DNA of 48,450 nucleotides from Bacteroidota bacterium (GTDB taxonomy: Bacteria > Bacteroidota > Ignavibacteria > Ignavibacteriales > Ignavibacteriaceae): contig JAKAGZ010000016.1 of assembly GCA_021815365.1 (NCBI GenBank), positions 1 to 48,450 on the forward strand, given 5' to 3'. The stretch's first letter is position 1. The number at the start of each line of letters is the position of its first letter. A model generated the notes under the pieces. It did not search any database. It worked only from the letters and a program-made list of their open reading frames with translations, and was not told the DNA's origin. The position numbers and the translations under genes are program-made. Below are positions 1 to 8,600 of this stretch, in pieces.

Positions 1-37
1 TAGCTGTGCTGTTATTGCAAAAATTCTTTAACAATTC

Positions 38-1840
38 TCAGATCTCTTCCGCCTGCTGTTTTGCCCATGAAGACAAATACTTATTAAAAATATTCGACTT
101 GGATATGAAACCGCGGTACTTCCCGTTTTCAGTAACAGCTAAATTCCACACATTATCTTCTTCAAATTTATTGAGTGCAAAAAACAATTCGGAATTAATA
201 TCAATAGAATTGAAACCTGTATTCATTATTTCATAAGCGAGTACAACGTCATAAACATCAGGGTTCAGCATAACTTCCCTTATATCATCAAGCGTAATTA
301 TTCCAAGAAGTTTTTCTTCAGAATCAACTACAGGGAATAAATTACGTTTAGACTTCACAATCTTCCTCATAACTTCCCTTAAAGTCATCTCAGGGCGAAC
401 GCGGACAAAATCATTCTCTATTATATCCCTGATGCCTATCATTCGGATAAAATATTTTTCCTTCTCTGACCTGAACTTAATTCCTTTCTCAACCAGCGGG
501 GCTGTGTAGATAGATTCGTGATGGAAATAACGCGAGATAAAATATGAAAGTGCTGTAACTATCATAAGAGGAACAATCAGTTTATACCCGCCTGTAACTT
601 CTGCGCCGAGGAATATTCCCGTCAGCGGCGCGTGCAAGACTCCGCTTAATATTCCTGCCATTCCTACCACAATAAAATTAGGGTGATTCAAATTTGCCAG
701 TCCGAGATAACCAACTAACTGCGCAAGCAAAAAACCAGTAAACGCTCCTGTAAAAAGTGAAGGCGCGATAATTCCACCATTACCACCTGAGCTGATCGTA
801 ACAGTAGTGGCGATAACTTTTGTAAGGATTATCAAGGCAGCTATTACAATCAGGGCGAGGTTTTTATCAATGAAATTTATTGCGAAGCCTCCGGGAATAA
901 TTTTATCATACTGCCCTGCCAATAAGAACTTCACTGCAATATATCCTTCACCGTAAAGTGATGGAAAAAGGATAACGAGCAAACACAACACAGCGCCGCC
1001 TAATATTATTCTTAAATATGTTTTACCGATCTTTTCAAAAATTTTTTCTATGAAAAAAGTAGACTTGATATTATAGAAAGAAATTACGCCACAGAGAATC
1101 CCTAATACTATATAAAACGGAATCGCATTTAGCTGCCAGCCTTCCGTAACAAGATAAAAAATCTGACCGCTGTAAAGAAATCTTGAAACCACTGCTGCTG
1201 AAGCTGATGCAATGAGAAGTGGAATAAAATAAGGAATAGAAAATTCAGGCAGTAAAATCTCAACTGCAAAAATCACACCGGCAATCGGGCTGTTAAATAT
1301 TGCAGAAATTCCTGCAGCAGATCCGCTTGCCAGTAAAATTGTTTTAACTTTATAATTAAATTTCATTTCCTTAGCTAAGTTAGACCCGATGGCAGCACCT
1401 GTAATAACAATGGGCGCTTCGAGACCTGCGGAACCACCAAGCCCTACAGATAATCCGCTGGTTATATAATGCGAAAAAATATCCTGCTTCGGAATATCGG
1501 AAGCTTTTCTTGTGATAAGGTAAATCACGTTCGATATTCCTTTGCTTAATTTACCGTTAAAGAATAAGATTGTCACAGCAACAGATAATATAATACCTAT
1601 CATCGGAAAGAACGGAAGTATAAAACCTATTCCATGCTGATTAAAATAATTGCCGGGTTTTTCTTCAAGAAAATGAACGAAGTTTTTTAATAAAGCGGAT
1701 GCAAGACCGGTAAGAACGCCGACTGCAAGACTTGATAAAATTATAAATGTTCGTTGCTCTATTTTCGAACGAAGGATTTCGGGTATCTTTTTAAAAAAAT
1801 TTCTTAAACTTAATGCAATGTTCCTTATAGTGTAGTTCAT
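38..1840 (-). CDS. clcA: CLC-family chloride channel/transporter with C-terminal CBS pair
   Basis: This is an integral inner-membrane CLC protein that moves chloride. Its 600 residues hold a hydrophobic core at about 30-440 and two CBS domains at about 470-590 that probably bind nucleotides. Visible family motifs are the filter segment GLEAP with gating Glu141, GGNGGIIAP at about 352-360, and Tyr419 in GGYKL at the place of the anion-coordinating tyrosine. The position matching the internal proton glutamate (E203 of E. coli ClcA) is Ile195, directly after Glu194 in FAVEILLPEF. Channel versus antiporter behaviour therefore cannot be assumed. The ATG at 1840 gives a normal cytoplasmic N-terminus. 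The gene is divergent from the M13 peptidase. Family assignment is certain; the mechanism is inference. Confidence 0.93.
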   Translation of the reverse strand: MNYTIRNIALSLRNFFKKIPEILRSKIEQRTFIILSSLAVGVLTGLASALLKNFVHFLEEKPGNYFNQHGIGFILPFFPMIGIILSVAVTILFFNGKLSKGISNVIYLITRKASDIPKQDIFSHYITSGLSVGLGGSAGLEAPIVITGAAIGSNLAKEMKFNYKVKTILLASGSAAGISAIFNSPIAGVIFAVEILLPEFSIPYFIPLLIASASAAVVSRFLYSGQIFYLVTEGWQLNAIPFYIVLGILCGVISFYNIKSTFFIEKIFEKIGKTYLRIILGGAVLCLLVILFPSLYGEGYIAVKFLLAGQYDKIIPGGFAINFIDKNLALIVIAALIILTKVIATTVTISSGGNGGIIAPSLFTGAFTGFLLAQLVGYLGLANLNHPNFIVVGMAGILSGVLHAPLTGIFLGAEVTGGYKLIVPLMIVTALSYFISRYFHHESIYTAPLVEKGIKFRSEKEKYFIRMIGIRDIIENDFVRVRPEMTLREVMRKIVKSKRNLFPVVDSEEKLLGIITLDDIREVMLNPDVYDVVLAYEIMNTGFNSIDINSELFFALNKFEEDNVWNLAVTENGKYRGFISKSNIFNKYLSSWAKQQAEEI

Positions 1841-2151
1841 TATACTGATTGAAATTTTTCACGAAAAGTTCAACCTGATTATCAGTTGAACAAGAATTAT
1901 TTGCAAAGATAATATAAAATTGATTTTAAAACCTATGAAATGTTTTCACATTTTATGTAATTGCATAATGACGAGTTCAGATTTGCAGAACAATGCTTAT
2001 TCTTTTTAATTTATTAAAAATTTATTTCGAAAAACATTGGTTTTACAAGCCACTTATCATTTTTTTTAATATCTTCTCAAGGAAAATTTTATTTTTACAT
2101 TATTTAATAATAAACATAGGCTTCAGTCACAATTTAACTAAAAGGTGTATC
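1841..2151. promoter_or_regulatory. Divergent intergenic region with an inverted repeat
   Basis: About 310 bases separate clcA from the preferred start of the M13 peptidase. At 1868-1891 there is an inverted repeat: GTTCAAC and GTTGAAC arms, with a nested TGAT/ATCA pair, so almost the whole 24 bases pair with one bulged C. It lies 28 bases upstream of the clcA start, where an operator or a 5' leader hairpin would be expected. No clear -10/-35 or TAnnTTTG promoter was assigned. The rest is A+T-rich and open in one frame only because of an over-long upstream extension of the peptidase ORF. Confidence 0.35.
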
Positions 2152-4224
2152 ATGCTTAAAAATAAAGGTACAATTATAATCCTGTTAATAATTACTATTT
2201 CCTTTCTAAGTCTCTGTGACTTATCTGCAGGAGGCAGGAAGAAATCGGAGATAGCTCGTTCGGGAGAAGTGAAAGGATTTGACAGAAGTAATATGGATAC
2301 AACAGTCAGCCCCGCTGTAAATTTTTATGAATATGCAAACGGCAACTGGCTGAAAAACAACCCAATACCTGACGAGTACAGCATTTGGGGAACGTTCAAT
2401 CAATTGGCAGAAGAGAATTATAAAATCCTGAAAAAAATTCTTGAAAAGGCTGCTAAGGATAAAAATGCTGAAAGAGGAAGCAATGAGCAGAAGATCGGTG
2501 ATTTTTATTTCACCGGTATGGACAGCACACAGATCGAAAAAGATGGTTATAACCCTATAAAACCTGAGCTGAAAAAAATTGCAGCAATAAAATCCAGGCA
2601 GGATCTGTACAAAGAAATCGCTGAACTTCATAAAAAAGGAACCCCTGCTCTGTTTAATTTTTTTGGCAATGCAGATGCAAAGAACAGCGATATGGAAATT
2701 GCACAGCTTGCTCAGGGCGGGCTGGGTTTGCCTGACAGAGATTATTATACACATGAAGATGCCCGTTCAAATGATGTGAGAACAAAATACGTAGAACACG
2801 TAGCCAAAATGTTTATACTGATCGGACAGGATAAAGAGCTTGCTGAAAAAAATGCAAACATTGTAATGAACATCGAAACACGTTTAGCTAAAGCTTCACT
2901 GACCAGAGTTGAAAGAAGAGATCCCAACAAGAATTACAATAAGATGACCCTTGCACATCTTTCAGAAATTGATCCGGGCTTCGAATGGAAAAATTATTTT
3001 AAGCTGGTCGGCATGACAAACCCGGGAGATATAAACGTCGGGCAGCCGGACTTCTTTAAAGAAGTGGCTGTGATGATAAATGATGTTCCTCTTGCCGACT
3101 GGAAAGTTTATTTAACCTGGAAAGTTGTTGACGATGCAGCAGCTTATTTAAGCTCCCCTTTTGAAAATGAAAATTTCGAGTTTAACGGAAAATTTATGAG
3201 CGGTGCAAAGGTAATGCCTGAACGCTGGAAAAGAGTTATGCAAAGTGTTAACCGCAGCCTTGGCGAAGCTTTAGGTCAGCTTTATGTTCATGAAACTTTT
3301 CCACCCGAAGCAAAAGAGCGCGCTCACAAAATTGTAATGAACCTGCTTGAAGCTATGGGTGAAAGAATAAAAGCTCTCGAATGGATGAGTGAAACAACAA
3401 AAAAGATGGCACTGAAAAAACTGGCTTCTTTTACTGTTAAGATAGGTTACCCGGATAAATGGAGAGACTATTCCAAGCTCAATATCAAAAGAGATTCTTA
3501 CGCTGCTAACATGATGCGCGCAAGTGAATTTGCTGTACACAGAAATCTTAGTAAGATCGGCAAGCCTGTTGATAAAACTGAATGGGGTATGACTCCACAA
3601 ACAGTCAATGCCTACTACAGCCCGAGCAAAAATGAAATAGTTTTTCCAGCCGGAATTTTACAGCCTCCTTTCTTTAACCAGCAGGCAGACGATGCAATAA
3701 ATTACGGAGCTATGGGTGCTGTTATCGGTCACGAAATCTCCCACGGCTTCGACGACCAGGGCAGGCAGTTCGATGCTCAGGGAAACCTTAAAGACTGGTG
3801 GACTAAAGAGGATGCGGATAAATTTAAAGAACGCGCACAAAAAATTATTGACCAGTTCAATTCTTTTGTTCCGATAGACTCAATGCACATAAATGGTTCT
3901 TTGACTACAGGCGAAAATATCGGCGACCTCGGCGGATTAAATGTTGCTTTTACTGCTTTCAAAAAAACTGATGAATATAAGAATAACGAAATTGTAGACG
4001 GGTTCACTCCCGCACAAAGATTCTTCTTGGCATGGGCACAGGTGTGGAGAAATAATATCAGACCGCAGGCATTAATGCTCAGGTTAAAAACCGATCCTCA
4101 CTCGCCTGGTGAATATCGCGTTAACGGACCATTAAGCAATATGCCGGAATTCTGGAAAGCCTTCAATGTAAAAGAAGGAGACCCGATGAGAAATCCGCCG
4201 GATAAGGTTGTAAAGATCTGGTAG
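2152..4224 (+). CDS. M13 family zinc metallopeptidase (neprilysin/PepO-like), exported
   Basis: This is a neprilysin-type endopeptidase of about 690 residues that probably degrades peptides in the cell envelope. The zinc site HEISH is at residues 527-531. The third ligand is Glu588 in ENIGDLGG, and FDDQGRQFD follows the first motif as in the family. The C-terminus ends in PPDKVVKIW, close to the usual final CxxW with the cysteine missing. The frame is open from 1993, but I chose the ATG at 2152: AAAGGTG lies just before it, and the protein then begins with a normal signal peptide (MLKNKG, a hydrophobic stretch, LSAGG). The cysteine in FLSLCD does not fit a lipobox because Leu is at -1. It is monocistronic. 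Function is confident; substrate is unknown. Confidence 0.94.
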   Translation: MLKNKGTIIILLIITISFLSLCDLSAGGRKKSEIARSGEVKGFDRSNMDTTVSPAVNFYEYANGNWLKNNPIPDEYSIWGTFNQLAEENYKILKKILEKAAKDKNAERGSNEQKIGDFYFTGMDSTQIEKDGYNPIKPELKKIAAIKSRQDLYKEIAELHKKGTPALFNFFGNADAKNSDMEIAQLAQGGLGLPDRDYYTHEDARSNDVRTKYVEHVAKMFILIGQDKELAEKNANIVMNIETRLAKASLTRVERRDPNKNYNKMTLAHLSEIDPGFEWKNYFKLVGMTNPGDINVGQPDFFKEVAVMINDVPLADWKVYLTWKVVDDAAAYLSSPFENENFEFNGKFMSGAKVMPERWKRVMQSVNRSLGEALGQLYVHETFPPEAKERAHKIVMNLLEAMGERIKALEWMSETTKKMALKKLASFTVKIGYPDKWRDYSKLNIKRDSYAANMMRASEFAVHRNLSKIGKPVDKTEWGMTPQTVNAYYSPSKNEIVFPAGILQPPFFNQQADDAINYGAMGAVIGHEISHGFDDQGRQFDAQGNLKDWWTKEDADKFKERAQKIIDQFNSFVPIDSMHINGSLTTGENIGDLGGLNVAFTAFKKTDEYKNNEIVDGFTPAQRFFLAWAQVWRNNIRPQALMLRLKTDPHSPGEYRVNGPLSNMPEFWKAFNVKEGDPMRNPPDKVVKIW

Positions 4225-4603
4225 AAGTTTATGGTATAAGGGAATAAAGGTATAGGGTATATGGGAGATGGTGGTTTAAACTTTACTACCTTATTTCTTT
4301 ATATCCATAAACCGGTATAGCCGGAACCAAATGGTAAAGTAAGACTCAGACGATTAGTTTTTCGGTCACGGTAATCCGTCTACACTTCGCTCCGCCGAGA
4401 TCTGCGATGCCCGTTTCGTCTAACGGTTACAGAATTCGGTTGCTTCACCCGATTCACCTTTTACGGCTTTACGATACGGACTTCGTAACCGATTAACGCT
4501 AAACAATTTCTTTTCCATTTTGCGCCTTGGCTGTCCGGTAGGCAGGCAAAATTTTATGACGAACAGAATATATACCCTATTCCTTTATACCTGTGTAACT
4601 GAA
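4225..4603. repeat. Non-coding block bounded by inverted repeats
   Basis: No gene is seen in these 379 bases. The left end (4233-4262) and right end (4570-4591) are inverted copies: the right arm read in reverse complement matches the left arm with one mismatch and an 8-base gap (AAAGGTAT is extra on the left). The left end can also pair locally with 4290-4306. The middle is richer in G+C and C/T-biased, with short recurring pieces such as CGGTAATCCG, CGGTTACAG and GTAACCGATTAACG. At 4537-4547 it contains GGTAGGCAGGC, also present inside the palindrome at 25690-25700. It looks like a small non-autonomous element or a decayed repeat cluster. No target-site duplication was found. Confidence 0.5.
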
Positions 4604-5167
4604 TTACATCTTAGGCCACAGCCAGCCAAAAACCCCGGCGGTTAATAACGCATAAATAAGTCCGTCAAAAACTGATTTGAATGTTGTTTTCCACGAACGT
4701 TTGTACCAAATAGAATGCTGGAAAAGCGCAAGTGCATAACCTGCAAATGCCGTACTGGCGGCGATACGAAATACTGAAAGATAATTTGCACCAGCACCCA
4801 AAGCATGTCCTGATGTATAAGCTGCAAACATTCCGACAACTACGCAATAAATAAACCACTGGATTAAACTCCCTCCCATTTTAAATTCTCCGCTTTGCAT
4901 AACTGTCATAAACAGCACCGGACCTTTTGACAGCTTCTCCTTGAACGCAGCTTCCTTTCTTTCTTTAGAAGATGTGCAGGCAGGAACAACATAATCTCCG
5001 GCAGGAATATTGAGCGGGCGCACGGCATCACTAAACTTGTCCTCTTCAGGAACTTTGCCGTAATCAGTATTATGATAGCCGAGCACGGTATGTATCAGCG
5101 AACTAACTATGAAAACAAGAACAGCAGACAACAAAATAGGCAGCCAAAGTGAAATTATAGTTACCAT
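4604..5167 (-). CDS. Conserved membrane protein of unknown function
   Basis: This is a 187-residue inner-membrane protein. Hydrophobic segments lie at about 5-27, 103-122, 127-149 and 165-185. A soluble stretch between the first two (about 30-100) contains IPAGDYVVP, a cysteine, a charged [12 protein letters not shown] helix and KGPVLFMTV. The pattern (one N-terminal helix, a soluble insert, three C-terminal helices, final WLWP) resembles hypothetical proteins I recall from several environmental phyla, but I know no function. The start is well supported: AGGAGGTCTAA precedes the ATG at 5167, one of the best Shine-Dalgarno sequences in the window. The gene stands alone. Coding status is confident; the role is unknown. 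Confidence 0.82.
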   Translation of the reverse strand: MVTIISLWLPILLSAVLVFIVSSLIHTVLGYHNTDYGKVPEEDKFSDAVRPLNIPAGDYVVPACTSSKERKEAAFKEKLSKGPVLFMTVMQSGEFKMGGSLIQWFIYCVVVGMFAAYTSGHALGAGANYLSVFRIAASTAFAGYALALFQHSIWYKRSWKTTFKSVFDGLIYALLTAGVFGWLWPKM

Positions 5168-5300
5168 TTAGACCTCCTGTGTTTTTAGTAATAACTGATT
5201 TGACCCAAAAATAGTTAAAAGAAATAACAACTGTATTTTTATAATAAGTTTTTTTACGAAGTTCAGCAGCTCGAAACCTTAAAAAAGATCATACTGCCGA

Positions 5301-5320
5301 TGCCGGGTGTTTGCCCGGCA
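5301..5320. terminator. Hairpin after the alpha/beta hydrolase gene
   Basis: A perfect 7-bp stem, TGCCGGG with CCCGGCA, has a loop of about six bases. On the plus strand it is followed by TTTTATT. It sits five bases beyond the stop codon of the minus-strand hydrolase gene. On that strand it lacks a downstream U run, so it may act as a 3' stabilising hairpin or a weak terminator. No plus-strand gene precedes it closely. Confidence 0.45.
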
Positions 5321-5325
5321 TTTTA

Positions 5326-6261
5326 TTACTGTTTGATAAACTCAACTATACTCTCACAAAGCTTTTTTGAGAGTGCTAAATCCGGTTCGCTGTAACTCTG
5401 AATATTTTTAATCCTGTCCAGCGCAGGCACTTCTTTCAATATATGATTCATATTTTCGATGATAACTAATTTCGAGTTCTTGTCAGCACCTGCAAGCAAC
5501 TCAGCATCTTTTACACTTACCTGAATATCAGTTGTACCTTCGACAATCAAAACGGGGATCGAAAGCTTTGCTAATTCCTTCACCGGATCATACCTGAACC
5601 AGGAAATCAAGTAAGGCTGTACACTTTGTCTGAAAAGCATTGCCAAAGCAGGGTCAACATTCTTTACAGTAACTCCTTGTCTTAAACTGTCCATTACAGA
5701 CCTGCAATCATTTAATAACTGCTGAGGCAATTTGTTATTTATTAGCTGCTCTTCAATTAAAGCAAAAGCAGGCTGACCGGCACCGCATAATGATATAAAC
5801 ATATCTGCATTACCCAGCCTTGCGGCAATCATCCCGATTAAAGAACCTTCGCTGTGACCGGCGATGATTATCTTTGAAAAGCGTTTGTCTTTTCTCAGAA
5901 ATTTTATCCACTCAACAGCATCATTGATGTACATATCAAATGTCAGGTCTGATTCATTAACTTTTTCGTTTGCGCCTATACCTCTTTTATCATAACGCAG
6001 CGATGCAATACCATTTTCATATAATGTATCTGCCAGCATTTTTAATGAATTATTTTTCCCGGGCAGTAATATTGAATTACCGTCTCTGTCGGTTGGACCG
6101 GAGCCAGCTATTACCAGCACAACATCTACAGGTTTACCTGATTCAGGTATTTCAAGTGTACCGCTGATTTTATAGCCATTAACAACAATAGATACTTCCT
6201 TAGCTTGTACTCTATAAATTGTAAGGAGGAAAAATAAAACTGTTAAAATTAATTTTTTCAT
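5326..6261 (-). CDS. Exported alpha/beta hydrolase
   Basis: This is a serine hydrolase of 311 residues with a cleavable signal peptide (MKKLILTVLFF to VQA, about 20 residues), so it acts in the periplasm or outside. The nucleophile elbow is GHSEGS with Ser137. Asp245 in GTTDIQV and His273 in NMNHILKE complete the triad. The early GSGPTDRDGN motif (about 53-62) and YDKRGIG (90-96) are typical of the acyl-peptidase/S33-like hydrolases often annotated as 'alpha/beta hydrolase, serine aminopeptidase'. Esterase versus peptidase activity cannot be decided. It is not in an obvious operon; the next upstream gene is about 130 bases away. Catalytic class is confident; substrate is unknown. Confidence 0.88.
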   Translation of the reverse strand: MKKLILTVLFFLLTIYRVQAKEVSIVVNGYKISGTLEIPESGKPVDVVLVIAGSGPTDRDGNSILLPGKNNSLKMLADTLYENGIASLRYDKRGIGANEKVNESDLTFDMYINDAVEWIKFLRKDKRFSKIIIAGHSEGSLIGMIAARLGNADMFISLCGAGQPAFALIEEQLINNKLPQQLLNDCRSVMDSLRQGVTVKNVDPALAMLFRQSVQPYLISWFRYDPVKELAKLSIPVLIVEGTTDIQVSVKDAELLAGADKNSKLVIIENMNHILKEVPALDRIKNIQSYSEPDLALSKKLCESIVEFIKQ

Positions 6262-6339
6262 CTCTTCATCTTTAAATATTTGTAAATTGCTGAATGCGAG
6301 TACGTCCGCCTTTAGGCAAGACCTCGACTCTGCCGGGCT

Positions 6340-6359
6340 TTAGCATCTTGTTATGCTAA
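6340..6359. repeat. Short perfect inverted repeat
   Basis: Perfect 7-base arms TTAGCAT and ATGCTAA are separated by six bases, lying between the small secreted protein gene and the hydrolase gene. A more G+C-rich tract (CCGCC, TGCCGGGC) precedes it at 6306-6338. It may be a weak terminator for the minus-strand gene ending at 6390 or part of a decayed interspersed repeat. Neither can be shown. Confidence 0.4.
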
Positions 6360-6389
6360 CTACCTTGTTTCTTAGACTGGTTTTTTAAA

Positions 6390-6917
6390 CTATAAATACT
6401 TATCAATTATTTTTTGGCTAAAGCTTTCTATCTCATCCATATCTATTATCTCTAAATTATCATTCCTAATCATTCTAAACTGTTTCATATATTCTGAACT
6501 CACATATTCTCTTATAAATTTACCTTCTGCTGGTAAATCTGCTTTCTTATTGTCGCCTAACATTGAGTAAAATATTTCAGCTTTTTTACCAATCTCTACT
6601 GCTTCTTTTGGTAATACCTGCATTTCTAAAACATACAAAATGATTTTATTATCATCTTTTGTTTTCTTTGCTTTTAATAACAATTCTATATTATAATCTC
6701 TTTCCGAAAATAATCCATTTCTTTCCAATACTTTTTTAAACCTATTTAATACTGTCAACTCTAAATCAGAATAACCACCCTTTGATGCTATCATCGTTAC
6801 ATTAATTTTTGAAAGCATTTTATTTTGTTTTTCTTGACTCTGGAGATTGGATTGAAGCACAAAGAATGAAAAGAATAAGACCCATAAAAAAGCTTGAGAA
6901 ATTTTTTGAGAAAGCAT
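6390..6917 (-). CDS. Small exported protein of unknown function
   Basis: This 175-residue protein has an N-terminal signal peptide (hydrophobic WVLFFSFFVLQ, probable cleavage near LQSQEKQ). The mature part is charged and alternates hydrophobic and polar residues, with a YSDLELTVLNRFKKVLER helix, a KIILYVLEMQVL strand and a C-terminal ESFSQKIIDKYL helix. I recognise no domain. The start is supported by AGAGGTG about six bases before the ATG at 6917. The gene is A+T-rich and stands alone between two short intergenic regions. It is likely a periplasmic or secreted protein; the role is unknown. Confidence 0.72.
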   Translation of the reverse strand: MLSQKISQAFLWVLFFSFFVLQSNLQSQEKQNKMLSKINVTMIASKGGYSDLELTVLNRFKKVLERNGLFSERDYNIELLLKAKKTKDDNKIILYVLEMQVLPKEAVEIGKKAEIFYSMLGDNKKADLPAEGKFIREYVSSEYMKQFRMIRNDNLEIIDMDEIESFSQKIIDKYL

Positions 6918-7178
6918 AACACACCTCTTTTATTTGTTATAGGATGTAAATTAATATTTAGAACATTTATAGAGATGGTAAAATTTATCCATAATTCCCT
7001 TGTTTTGTTTTATACAACCTTTATAATTGCTAGTGCCTAACTATCCTTTTAACCCCGATTATACTTTGCTTCATTTGGCGTGTTAGCCCGATTTACTATC
7101 CTGCCTGACACTCCTAACTAAACATAATCTTTATAACTCGCTTATTTATATATGTTAAATATAATCACTACCGTTATT

Positions 7179-8579
7179 CTATACCCCTTTCGTATCACCT
7201 TTTATCATTTGCCAGAGGGTAAGCAGAATTATCTGCATATCGAGCCAGAGCGACCAGTTCTCGATATACCAGAGATCATATTCAATTCTTTTGATTGTCC
7301 GTTTTTTATTTTCTTCATAATCCAGCACATCACCTCTGAAACCGTGAACCTGTGCCCAGCCGGTAAGACCGGGTTTTACCCACGTGCGGATCTTTATCTC
7401 TTCAACAATTTTTTTATAAACTTCATGGAAGGCTACCGGGTGCGGGCGTGGACCGACAACAGACATTTCACCTTTTAAGACGTTTATAAACTGCGGCAGC
7501 TCGTCAATATTTGATTTCCGTAAAAACCTGCCGACCTTTGTTACCCTCGGATCATTTTCAACTGCAGGCTGAAACAAACCGTAGGATTTATTATCCGTGT
7601 GCATAGTCCTGAATTTATAGCACCTGAAAATTTCGTCCTTTGCGCCGACACGATCCTGGATAAACAATAATTGTCCCGGCGATGTAAATTTATTTAGTAT
7701 GAACAGAAGCGGGAACAGCCATGTGAAAATAAAAATGATGACAAAAACTGAAATGACAATATCAATCGTTCGTTTTATGAAACGCCAGTGAGCTTCGGCA
7801 AGCGGCTCGTCTCTTACTGTAATTATCGGGAAATCGCCTATCATATTTACCTGGAATTTTTTCGAAAGGAAACGGAAGTAGTCAGGTATAATATGTACTC
7901 TTAATGCATGCCTGTTGCATATCTTTATTATTTCGTCAAGCTGATCTGAATCATAAATTGAAAGAGCAACTACGACTACATCAATATTTTTATTCAGGAT
8001 TACATTTTCGAGTTCGGAAATTTTTCCTAAAATTTCATCGCCGGCATTATCAGTGTTGTCGTCAAGAAATCCTGTAAAGCTGTAGCCGAAATCCTCTCTC
8101 TTTTTTATCAGTTCTTTAAAATTATTTCCGATCTCACCTGCCCCGATGATAAGGACATTTTTAATATTTTTCTGTCTGCCCCTTATACTGACGAGCAGAT
8201 GCCGTATGATCTGGATACGAGCGCTTAACAAAATTAAAAGGAGGAGTGAATAAAAGAGAATGAAATTACGAGTAAAGAGATCTTCTTTTGCTATGAAAAT
8301 AAAGAATACAGCAGCAACATCCTGAACGAAAATGCTTTTTATAATATTTGATACCTGGTAGGAAAAAGATTTTGCTGCGGCGTCCTCATAGAATTCTGTT
8401 ACGTTGGAAAAAAAATACCACAGGAAGTTTAATCCTGCCATCAGCACGAACATATACGGACGAGAAAAAAGGATTGCCAGCGACTGCGACAGTTTTGCCG
8501 ATAAAACAAAAGAAAAGTTTAACAGGATTAAATCTGTAAACAGGCGCAAGTAATAAACTGATTTCCGGTTAGTTATCAT
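7179..8579 (-). CDS. wcaJ: Polyprenyl-phosphate glycosyl-1-phosphate transferase (WcaJ/WbaP type)
   Basis: This is an initiating enzyme of surface polysaccharide synthesis: it transfers a sugar-1-phosphate from a UDP-sugar to undecaprenyl phosphate at the inner membrane. The 466 residues contain several N-terminal membrane helices (about 13-130), a Rossmann-like domain starting at NVLIIGAGEIG (about 141-151), a membrane hairpin (RFIKRTIDIVISVFVIIF, near 268) and the C-terminal catalytic domain. That domain shows CYKFRTM, GRFLRKSNIDELPQ, SVVGPRPHPV and KPGLTGWAQVHG. These motifs and the length fit the WcaJ-like family. It is the last gene of the left arm of the locus, after two glycosyltransferases. 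The exact sugar (glucose or galactose) is not determined. Confidence 0.94.
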   Translation of the reverse strand: MITNRKSVYYLRLFTDLILLNFSFVLSAKLSQSLAILFSRPYMFVLMAGLNFLWYFFSNVTEFYEDAAAKSFSYQVSNIIKSIFVQDVAAVFFIFIAKEDLFTRNFILFYSLLLLILLSARIQIIRHLLVSIRGRQKNIKNVLIIGAGEIGNNFKELIKKREDFGYSFTGFLDDNTDNAGDEILGKISELENVILNKNIDVVVVALSIYDSDQLDEIIKICNRHALRVHIIPDYFRFLSKKFQVNMIGDFPIITVRDEPLAEAHWRFIKRTIDIVISVFVIIFIFTWLFPLLFILNKFTSPGQLLFIQDRVGAKDEIFRCYKFRTMHTDNKSYGLFQPAVENDPRVTKVGRFLRKSNIDELPQFINVLKGEMSVVGPRPHPVAFHEVYKKIVEEIKIRTWVKPGLTGWAQVHGFRGDVLDYEENKKRTIKRIEYDLWYIENWSLWLDMQIILLTLWQMIKGDTKGV

Positions 8580-8600
8580 AAAAAAACAAGGATTGAATTT

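Noticed and set aside
2221-2754. Long antisense ORF (177 codons) within the M13 peptidase gene
   Set aside because: It is fully inside a strongly conserved gene on the other strand and its translation shows no domain.
4341-4540. Possible tRNA or structured RNA in the non-coding block
   Set aside because: No cloverleaf, TTC-arm or anticodon arm could be folded by eye; repeats explain the structure better.
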